From Scalesia atractyloides (lineage: Eukaryota; Streptophyta; Magnoliopsida; Asterales; Asteraceae): DNA of 64,000 nucleotides. This document shows, one piece after another, positions 56,678-64,000 of this stretch; position 1 is the first letter of the stretch; each line of letters opens with the position of its first letter. The notes under the pieces were generated by a model that worked only from the letters and a program-made list of their open reading frames with translations, searched no databases and was not told where the DNA came from. The stretch is taken from contig CAMTDV010000030.1 in the NCBI GenBank assembly GCA_947069175.1, positions 95,008,411 through 95,072,410 on the forward strand. The letters run 5' to 3'. The position numbers and the translations under genes are program-made.

Positions 56678-57009
56678 ATGTTGTCTCCACCGACAGCCTG
56701 ATACCCAGGTAAGATTTTGTTCAAATTATTTAACAAAGTTATGTGTTTTGATTTTTGCTTACTTTGATTCGAGTCAGTCAGTTCGTTTTTTTTTTTAATT
56801 TTATTATGATGTCTGATAATATGTTTGAGTGAGATTTTACTGGGTACGTTTATCAACTGCTACGTTTGTTTTGTTTTGTTTTTATCGACTGAATCGCTAT
56901 TGTTTCGACGAAAATTAAACTTAGTGTTGTGGATGTTTTTTTCAACAGCTACTACCCAAATTTGATGAAGAAAATTATGTGAATGAGATTACAAGAAGTC
57001 AAAACATGA
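56678..57009 (+). promoter_or_regulatory. Leader of the GT14 gene: intron and three upstream ORFs
   Basis: An intron in the 5' leader is indicated by CCCAG|GTAAGA at 56708/56709 and TTCAACAG ending at 56948. Three short upstream ORFs precede the main start: MLSPPTA (56678-56701, before the intron), MKKIM (56964-56981) and MRLQEVKT (56983-57009). The stop of the last overlaps the main ATG (ACATGATGA). Such an arrangement often lowers translation or makes it conditional; that effect is inference. Confidence 0.55.
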
Positions 57010-59217
57010 TGAAATTTAAAGAAATTAAGCATCTGAATTTTGAAAAAAGATGGACATTCACATTAGCTATAGGTTCAATCATATCAATCTTCCTATTTGC
57101 AGCATGTTTCAATTTGGGGACAGTATCTTCACTATACAAAATAAATTCATTTTTCCCAAAATTCAGCGATAAAACGTCGGATTTTGCTGACCAAAAGACC
57201 CAATCTCCACCCCCTCCGGCTGTTCCTCGGTTTGCGTATCTGGTTTCCGGATCGAAAGGGGATTTAAACAAGCTGTGGAGGACGGTAAGGGCGTTGTACC
57301 ATCCGTGGAACTATTATGTTCTTCATCTTGATCTTGAATCGCCGGTTGAGGAGCGAAAGGAGCTCGCTTCCCGGGTTGAAAACGATCCTGTTTTTGCCGC
57401 GGTTGGGAATGTTTACGTGGTTCCGAAAGCGAATATGGTTACATATACAGGACCAACTATGGTGTCAAACACTCTTCATGCTTGTGCTATTCTTCTTAAG
57501 AGGTTTAAGGATTGGGATTGGTTTATAAACCTTAGTGCCTCGGATTATCCTCTCGTGACTCAAGATGGTACGCTTCGTTTTTTGTTTGAAGAACATGGTT
57601 TCGTATTGGTTCGTTTACTGATTTTTCGAACTTGATTGCAGATCTTCTCTTTACATTTCGTGATTTGAAGCGCGATTTGAATTTTATCGAACACACGAGC
57701 AAGTTAGGGTGGAAAGAGTAAGCATTCACATTTCTACCATATGAAACTTATAGGTTATAATCCCTAACCGGGTCACCAGTTCAACCGCCGCTCGTAAAAA
57801 ACGGGCCAATTCACCTGTTCAACCGGGTCGCCAGTTCGGTTGATATGTGGTGAATTGGCCCTTTTTTTGCAAGTGGCGGTTGAACTAGTGACCTTGTTTA
57901 CTGGTTGGACCGGTTTTGATTATATATATTTTTCTAAATCATAAGATTTGAACAGGGTGTTTTCCGGTTTAGTGGTTGGACCGGGTTTGAATATATATAT
58001 ATATTTTTTCCTAAATCATAAGATTTAAACAGGGTGTTTTCTGGTTCAGTGGTTGGACCGGTTTGAACTATGTATATATATATATATAATTTTTTAAATC
58101 ATAATATTTGAACAGGGTGTTTTCCGATTTAAACAGGGTGTTTGCCAACTAAGTCGAAAAATGTTGGGTATTACACCATAAACTTCTTATAACATTTTTA
58201 TATATTACATAAAATTTAAATACTATAACATTCTTATGTTAGTTATACTTAATATATAATACGGTATATATTTTAAGTATAACCAACTTAAGAATGCTAC
58301 AGTATTTAAATATTATGTAACAAATGAAAAATTCAAATTAATTATTACGTCATCCAGTTTAACTGATCCGACCAATAAACAAATAGTGTGGTCGGCTTGA
58401 TAATCAGACCGGTTTTCAAAACAATGCTTATAACCGAAAGCGTTTATATGTGTGTATCCAGGAGCAAAAGGGCTATGCCACTGATGATTGACCCTGGACT
58501 ATACCAGAACAGAAAGTCAGATATATTTTGGGTGCAACCAAGACGTGCTCTGCCCACAGCATTTAAACTGTTTACAGGTAAATGCGCGTAAACACATCCG
58601 AACACTATTTTCTACCGCGTGTTTAATTATCAGATTCTGATTATTCAATATCCATATTTTCAAAACGCGCATCCAAACGCCTACTTAAAACCCGTAACAA
58701 ATCTTCAACCATTGCAGGGTCGGCATGGATGATTCTATCGCGTTCATTCGTCGAATACTGCATCTGGGGTTGGGACAATCTTCCAAGAACTCTACTCATG
58801 TACTACACAAACTTCGTCTCATCACCCGAAGGTTACTTTCAAACGGTTATTTGCAACACACCGGAATACATTCCAACCGTCGTTAACCACGACATGCACT
58901 TTATTTCTTGGGACACTCCTCCAAAACAACATCCACATGTCCTTAACATAAACGACACGGACAAAATGATAGCAAGTGGGGCTGCATTTGGGCGTAAGTT
59001 TAAACAAGATAGTCTTGTTTTGGATAGGATCGACCGTGAGTTACTACACCGTAAGAATGGTAGCTTCACCCCGGGTGGGTGGTGCAAAGGTGGCTCGTCT
59101 TGCACCAAAGTTGGGAAACCGACATGGGTCAAACCAGGCCCGGGTGCCCAAAGGCTTAGTCGGCTTATAGGGAAGTTACTTCAAGCACCTAAGTTTAATG
59201 AAAGTCAATGTCGATAG
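57006..59217 (+). CDS. Glycosyltransferase family 14 (GlcAT14-like), four exons, 417 aa
   Basis: Type II Golgi glycosyltransferase with a Core-2/I-branching (Branch) domain. Plant GlcAT14 enzymes add glucuronic acid to galactan chains of arabinogalactan proteins, and that role is inferred here. Exons: 57006-57567, 57642-57717, 58462-58577, 58718-59217; GT-AG junctions, phases close. A transmembrane segment lies at about residues 17-40 (WTFTLAIGSIISIFLFAACF), then a short Pro-rich stem (PPPPAVP, about 68-74). Family blocks: AYLVSGSKGD (77-86), RALYHPWNYYVLHLD (95-109), DWFINLSASDYPL (171-183), HTSKLGWKE, then RKSDIFWVQPRRALPTAFKL (exon 3), GSAWMILSRSFVEYCIWGWD (exon 3/4) and a C-terminal GWCKGGSSC. 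The ATG at 57006 is chosen because the in-frame upstream codon at 56979 is GTG and other ATGs are out of frame; a second ATG follows at 57009. Confidence 0.93.
57895..58145 (+). repeat. Three-copy tandem repeat in GT14 intron 2
   Basis: A unit of about 80 bases (GGTTGGACCGGTTTGAA, (TA)n, then CTAAATCATAAGATTTGAAC and AGGGTGTTTTCCGG) is present three times with different (TA)n lengths. It sits in the 744-base intron between exons 2 and 3. Confidence 0.75.
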
Positions 59218-59250
59218 ATTTTATGTAGTAGGATTAAAACATACATATGG

Positions 59251-59523
59251 TTATATAGAGTTTTTGCTTGTGGATCAAAGGATTAACTTGATTAACCTGT
59301 AATTTGCAAGCTGAAAAGTGAACATCATGTAAGTGACATCTTCTGTTGTAGTTTAACTTTTGGTTAATTCGTCACATGTACATTATGTGGTAGGAGATGT
59401 ACATTGTTTCGTTTCGTGATTATACATAGGATGTCAATTTCTGACACGATCAGAAGAAACCTGACATAAACATAGTCAAGGTTTTTTGTTGTCGTATCTG
59501 ACCTGTTAAATAAAAAGGTCATG
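59251..59523 (+). repeat. GT14 3' flank, first copy of a dispersed duplication
   Basis: Starts 34 bases after the GT14 stop codon. It matches 62066-62379 through shared blocks: TATATAGAGTTTTTGCTTGT, TTAACCTGTAATTTGCAAGC, GGAGATGTACATTGTTT, TGACACGAT and TTGTCGTAT, ending GGTCATG. The second copy has small insertions. Confidence 0.8.
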
Positions 59524-59682
59524 GTTTGCTCGAGCCTATATATTGAAGATATAGGCAAACACTTCTATTTATTTATTTTTAGTCTTGTGTTATATACAAT
59601 AGTAACCTAAACTTCTTATTAATAAAGTGATTTTGGGTTGAAACGGGTGGGCAAGGTAACGGGTTGAACCGGGCATTTTTAT

Positions 59683-59925
59683 TTATTTATTTATTTTTGA
59701 ACGTCCAACAAAGCCTGGCCACTAAGGTACACCCATTCGCAAAAGGCCACTTGCGCCCATGATGGCAGACAGTGCCGGTGACCCGGCTCGTCACCAATCC
59801 AAAGGGAACCTATCGTTTGAAGGCCATTCTGGTAAAAGTTCTGGCTCGCGCATAACATTTTGTCACGAACGAGACTTCAATCGGCAACCTTATCTAGATA
59901 AAGTCACCGGAGAGCAATCATATTA
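59683..59925 (-). mobile_element. Possible SINE, antisense, with TTTA tail
   Basis: On the minus strand a GC-richer body starts near 59925 and includes a box B-like GGTTGCCGATTGAAGTCTC (about 59867-59885). It ends in a (TAAA)n-like tail, seen as TTTATTTATTTATTTTT at about 59681-59697. Box A is weak. The interior (CACCGGCACTGTC...) has no coding. Confidence is limited by the poor box A. Confidence 0.4.
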
Positions 59926-60650
59926 GGTTATTTATTTACCTTGATATAAGAAAATCAATTAGTTATGTCATTAACCTTAACTCTTGAAAGAATAACGATT
60001 CAATACTTTCTAACCACAAACAAAAATTTAAAAACTTGAAAAAGGTAAAATTTGAGTAAAAAGATAAAAATCGGCACAAATCGAAAAATCGTGAATTGCG
60101 GAAAAGTGTAACAAGATTTTAATGTTGTACATCATGAAAATGGAAAAAAGCGTATTGAAAATTTTAATTGGAAAAAGTCATAAGGATTAAACCCATGTAT
60201 AAAAATTAATGATGAAATACATAGTTAGAAGGCTTCTTTTCGTATTGGGCTGGCCCAATGGTTTATGATTCATTGCTAGATTGACTCGGCCCATTTCCTT
60301 CGTAACATCTTTATGTTTTTTCTTTTATCATGGATCATCTCCATGCGTCTTTCCCGCCACGTGTCTAATTTTTTATTGGGTTTCGGTGAAAGACCTTCAA
60401 AGACGCATCTCATGCTTAAAAGATGCATCCCGTGCTTGAAAGGTCGCTCTAAAGATGCATGAGAGAGCTAGTTTTGAAAGAGGGCGTGGTGAATAGCTAG
60501 TTTTGTAATTTTCTCAAACTTATAAATAGTTTATAGACCAAATCTATGATTTTAGCCAAACTGTAAATTATTTCAAAACTGACTTTTATTTAAAAAAAAG
60601 TGTATATTTACTCCGTATCATCTTAGTTTTTGTATGCGACTAGGGTTTCA
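59926..60650. other. Upstream region of the F-box pseudogene
   Basis: AT-rich. At about 60350-60470 GCATCTCATGCTTAAAAGATGC and GCATCCCGTGCTTGAAAGG form a short decayed tandem repeat. No gene seen. Confidence 0.4.
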
Positions 60651-61575
60651 ATGGCACAGGTTGTTCATGCAGATGTTGTTGAAGAGATATTAATAAGATT
60701 AGACGTGGAGGATCTGATCCGTTGCAAGTCATGGCACTCTTTAATCACAAGTCCTCCTTTCATTAATCGTCATCTTAACCGTAGTTACAACAAAGATCGC
60801 TACAACAACAACGAACTTAGAAGTAGAAGAGTTTCTATATCTATATCATTGCAGTCTTATTGGTTCTTCCAATGGCTTGGTATGCATCATCTCTTGTATA
60901 AATATTATTTGTAAAGTTTTAGTAGCCAATCCGTTGACTAGAGAGGTGAGACAACTGCAATTTCCCTCTTCAATGATCCGTTCAATATTATGTTCGGGTT
61001 TTGGTTACGATTCATCTAGTGATGATTACAAAATTATTCTAGGGGCCGAGAAACCCCATAACCGAACGTGTTTTCAAGTGTTTAGTTTGAAATCAAATAG
61101 GTGGAGCGTTATTGGAGAAGTGAAGTATACATTTGTTACAAAGATTGGTATCTTATTCAATGGTGCACTTCACTGGATTGTAAGAGATGAAAAGATGAAG
61201 ATATTAATTATTGCTTATGATATATCTAAAGAAGAATTTAAAGAAATCCCCAGACCTGTAGGTGAGGGATGTATGTTCGGACGTATGTTTAGATATTTTA
61301 CGAGCCGCCTGGGAATTGTTAAAGAATGTCTGTGCATATATGGATATGCGTATGAAAACGACTTATGGATTATGAAAAAGTATGATGGAAAACAGTCATG
61401 GGAACTGTTGTCGCAACATCATGAGTGGAAACCTAATATTGTACACTCCTTGAGCTTATCCAAGGATGGGAGTTTCTTGTATCATGACGTCGAAAATTGG
61501 TTTTTCGAGCGGTCGAGTTATCTCCACTACTTTGTTGACGCTCCTATATTTGTGCGGAGCCTTGTATCTCCCTAA
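60651..61575 (+). pseudogene. F-box protein (F-box associated type), one frameshift
   Basis: Would encode the substrate-recognition subunit of an SCF ubiquitin ligase. The first frame (from ATG 60651) has the F-box start: VVEEILIRLDVEDLIRCKSW, then HSLITSPPFINRHLNRS. Compared with the usual RCKCVCKSW spacing, about three residues including the conserved VCK are missing. The second frame (+1, in use by about 60855) continues GSSNGLVCIISCINIICK, VLVANPLTREVRQL, FGYDSSSDDYKII, VFSLKSNRW and GALHWIV, the classic F-box-associated (FBA) pattern, and ends at 61575. One frameshift between about 60800 and 60860 joins them, so the gene is probably dead unless the base is a sequencing error. Such genes are normally single-exon; no splice sites resolve the shift. 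Confidence 0.8.
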
Positions 61576-62065
61576 GTAGAGATGCAATAGATGGAAATTT
61601 GTGTGTTGAAACTTAATGGTACTTTTCTGGTAACCAAATATTTGCCATTCACTAGCTTCTCTTTTTTTTTTTCAGTTAATAGGGGTGTCGGAAGATCTAG
61701 TTTTAACCTGTTTTCCGAATTTATCTGTTTTGACCCGAACTCATTTTCAGTTGTTACACAACCAGTTATCAAGACCAATCTTTTATCAGAACTATGGGTT
61801 TGACCTTAGGAATCTTATGCTGTTAAGATTTTGATACATATATTTCTTGATATGATATTTATGTTTGATTGTTGTTTATGTTTTTTTTTTATTCTTAACG
61901 ACGATCATAATAAATCTATACAAATTCATTTTTACACTCGATGCAGGCGGACATGATAATAAGTTCTTTTATATGATCTTTATTACATAGGCAATTATGA
62001 ATTTATGATCTTTAGTATTTTGTAATATCTGGTGATCCTAATGAAATTAAAATGAAATATACAAC
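61576..62065. other. 3' flank of the F-box pseudogene
   Basis: AT-rich, no further gene or repeat recognised before the second copy of the GT14 flank. Confidence 0.4.
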
Positions 62066-62379
62066 TTATATAGAGTTTTTGCTTGTGGATCAAAGGATTA
62101 ACTATTGCTGGTTTAACCTGTAATTTGCAAGCTGAAGAGTGAACATCTTGTATCAAGACTGTGATATCTTCTATTATAGTTTAACTTTCGGTTATTTCGT
62201 CACATGTATATTATGCAGCAGGAGATGTACATTGTTTTGGTTCGAGGTTATAATCGATAGTAAGCTAAGCAGACGGGTTGCCTCCTATTCATTCATTATA
62301 CCTACCTAGGAATTCCTGACACGATTGGAAACATGACATAAGTATTAGTTTTTGATGTTGTCGTATTTAATAGGTCATG
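62066..62379 (+). repeat. Second copy of the GT14 3' flank
   Basis: Matches 59251-59523 in the same orientation with small insertions (for example TGCTGG after GATTAACTAT). No GT14 coding sequence precedes it; the bases upstream belong to the F-box pseudogene flank. Confidence 0.8.
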
Positions 62380-62525
62380 TTCGGGTTGACCTTTAACTAA
62401 AGAAGGAGAATGTTCATATCGTGTAACCCATTTATTGCAACCTGAATGAAAACGCAAATGCCTTTACATTTACTAACTTGCATCCTTGCTTACAAGACTC
62501 AAAATGTAAAACACATATAAAATAG

Positions 62526-63016
62526 AGTAAATTGCATAAAACGTCCTTTAAGTTTCACCAATCTTGCTGGTTCCAGCCTTAATGTTTAAAAGTTGCCAAA
62601 AACATCCTTTACGTTTATTTTTGTTACGGGTTTCATCCTTTGTCACTAACCTAGTTATTAATCCTTGTTAAATGGCCTCACATGCTATGCATGTGAGGGT
62701 AAAACCGTCTTTCTGCTAGTTAGGTTATAAAACCCAAATAAAATCCCAGACCCCCACCGCCTGCTCCTTCTACTCGACCGCCTCAGCCACCCCCTTGCTC
62801 GACCGCCGCCGCCCTGCTCCTCCTACTCGACCGCCTAAGCCACCCCCTGCTCCACGCCACTCTGTTCAACACTCGTTCTTCTGTATGTATATGTATTGTT
62901 GTTTGTAAGTGATTCTTTAGACGTTGTTTGGTTAGAAGTGGGTTTTGTTCTTGCAGAGAAGAACATGGGTCTGGGATTTTATTTGGGTTTTATAACCTCA
63001 CTAGCAGAAAAGACGG
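62526..63016. mobile_element. Mutator-type fold-back element, right end lost
   Basis: The left arm (62526-62702) starts GAGTAAATTGCATAAAACGTCC and is the same family as 21705-22061. An inner inverted repeat pairs 62704-62753 (ACCGTCTTTCTGCTAGTTAG start) with 62967-63016. The outer right arm is absent: sequence passes directly into a G-rich minisatellite. The Pro/Arg-type GC patch at 62755-62860 (CTCGACCGCC repeats) is non-coding. Confidence 0.6.
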
Positions 63017-63021
63017 AGGTG

Positions 63022-63420
63022 GAGGTGATGTGTTGGGGATTTTGTTCTTGCAGGAGGTGATGTGTTGGGGATTTTGGGGGTTTTGTCGAAGGTGGAGGTG
63101 GTGGCAGAGGAGGTGGTGTCGGAGGTGGTGGCAGAGGAGGTGGTGTCGGTGGAGGAGGTGGTGTCGGTGGAGGAGGTGATGTGTTGGGGATTTTGGGGGT
63201 TTTGTCGAAGGTGGAGGTGGTGGCAGAGGAGGTGGTGTCGGAGGTGGAGGTGGTGGCAGAGGAGGTGGTGTCGGTGGAGGAGGTGGTGTCGGTGGAGGAG
63301 GTGATGTGTTGGGGATTTTGGGGGTTTTGTCGAAGGTGGAGGTGGTGGCAGAGGAGGTGGTGTCGGTGGAGGAGGTGGTGGCAGAGGAGGTGGTGTCGGT
63401 GGTGGAGGAGGACAGAGAAG
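63022..63420 (+). repeat. G-rich minisatellite, about 120-base higher-order unit
   Basis: GGTGATGTGTTGGGGATTTT begins at about 63024, 63056, 63175 and 63300, so the long units are about 119 and 125 bases. Each contains submotifs GGTGGCAGAGGAGGTGGTGT and CGGTGGAGGAGGTGG. All three frames stay open because the sequence is GG(T/A)-rich, which explains the overlapping Val/Glu- and Trp/Arg-rich frames; none is called as a gene. Many GG runs on the plus strand could form two-tier G-quadruplexes. Confidence 0.85.
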
Positions 63421-63484
63421 ATGGAGAGGAGAGCGATGATGACCCGATTTATGTTAGGGTTTTAATTGGACTTTGAAATTTTGT

Positions 63485-64000
63485 AGTTTTTGTAAGAAAT
63501 GTCTGAGATCTGCTGCTGATAAGTGTGGTAAGCGTTGACCGAAATGCAGGCAGCTCATCAGGTACTACTGTAAACCCTGTTTATGCAGTAGATGATTAAA
63601 TCGTTTTAAAATGTTCATAATGAATTAATGGTAAATCTTTGGTTTGTTGATTTGTTTCAGCAATGGAAGATCTTGTACCGTCAATACAGTTTTATGGAAC
63701 ACGATACAGCTCTTGTTTCCACAAGAAATAGAGGCAAGAAAGGTGTCTGCTGGAGCTTCAAACGCTTCGGAATCCGTTGATCTCCTAAGCCCACCTTCAA
63801 GGCGGAGGAACCAATACCGGAGCGTAATTCAAGCGTTAAATAGTCCTGAAGGAGAACAGCTAAGCTTGGAACGGAGGCGGAGGACCAGTAACAACCACAA
63901 CCACAATTTGAGACACCAAAATTTCCGTCCGGCTTCTGTTGTGTTACTGAACAGTAGAGAAGCTGGAGATAATAGCATGAGCAGGAGGAGGAGGAGGCCG
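63485..64000 (+). pseudogene. RING-type E3 ligase, C-terminal exons, with TGA in place of a RING Cys
   Basis: Exon A (about 63487-63561, after TTTTGTAG) reads SFCKKCLRSAADKCGKR, then TGA at 63536-63538, then PKCRQLIS. Homologous plant RING proteins carry the C-P-K-C pair here, so the TGA replaces the Cys (TGT to TGA) that is the seventh zinc ligand. A GT-AG intron (63562-63660) follows. Exon B resumes in phase with NGRSCTVNTVLWNTIQLLFP and stays open for 113 codons to the window edge, including an Arg-rich stretch at the end. The first half of the RING is not visible upstream, where transposon and minisatellite DNA lie. Either a 5'-truncated pseudogene or a gene hit by one stop mutation. The exact family is not assigned. 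Confidence 0.7.

Noticed and set aside
56433..56712. Overlapping ORFs on both strands before the GT14 gene
   Set aside because: They cover the A-rich/CT-rich leader region of the GT14 transcript and read as low-complexity sequence.
62928..63465. Three overlapping Trp/Arg/Val/Glu-rich ORFs
   Set aside because: The G-rich minisatellite is open in every frame; repeat units of 119 and 125 bases do not preserve a frame.

Overview
This is a stretch of plant nuclear DNA. The evidence is split genes with GT-AG introns (plus one probable GC-AG intron), four nearly or fully readable plant gene families, and a dense load of plant transposable elements. The element families, such as an LTR starting TGTCACAC and the plant R2-like reverse-transcriptase family, suggest an asterid and probably a member of the Asteraceae. 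That placement is inference.

Layout. Positions 1-307 hold the first exon of a minus-strand gene that runs off the left edge. From 0.6 to 21 kb there is no host gene. That span is dominated by a complete non-coding LTR element (4114-13028, LTRs of about 3.1 kb, 5-bp target duplication), a locally duplicated AT-rich block (13.99-14.79 kb), a fold-back element (about 15.0-15.5 kb) and a nest of three elements (16.0-20.6 kb). The innermost of those three is a Mutator-type element with a perfect 9-bp target duplication.

From 22.2 to 25.1 kb lies an apparently intact five-exon clade F protein phosphatase 2C gene. It has a MITE just upstream, a SINE in intron 1 and a hAT-like MITE in intron 3. A 59-residue Cys-then-Lys/Glu-rich ORF follows at 26.7 kb. 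Next come a broken R2-like LINE reverse transcriptase (27.3-29.5 kb, with two small relatives nearby), a young but broken Copia element (30.2-34.6 kb, 175-bp LTRs) and an older antisense Copia relic (36.9-40.3 kb).

From 44.6 to 49.9 kb lies an eight-exon minus-strand gene for a dynamin-related GTPase of the DRP5A type; all exon phases close to give 801 residues. Its introns again hold MITEs. From 50 to 56 kb there are transposon relics, including a PIF/Harbinger transposase fragment. From 57.0 to 59.2 kb lies a four-exon glycosyltransferase family 14 gene (417 residues) with an intron in its leader and three small upstream ORFs. About 270 bases downstream of it are duplicated 2.8 kb further on, and an F-box gene with a frameshift sits between the two copies. 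The right edge holds a G-rich minisatellite and the C-terminal exons of a RING protein in which the expected zinc-ligand Cys codon is a TGA stop.

The host genes do not form a pathway. They belong to signalling (PP2C), membrane fission or cytokinesis (DRP5A) and Golgi glycosylation of arabinogalactan proteins (GT14). The main story is transposon biology: the same MITE families recur in introns and promoters of unrelated genes. No clearly new multi-gene system was found. The best leads are the restriction-like-endonuclease LINE family, the GCCGAC clusters in the long LTR, the TGA-for-Cys RING gene and the duplicated GT14 downstream segment.
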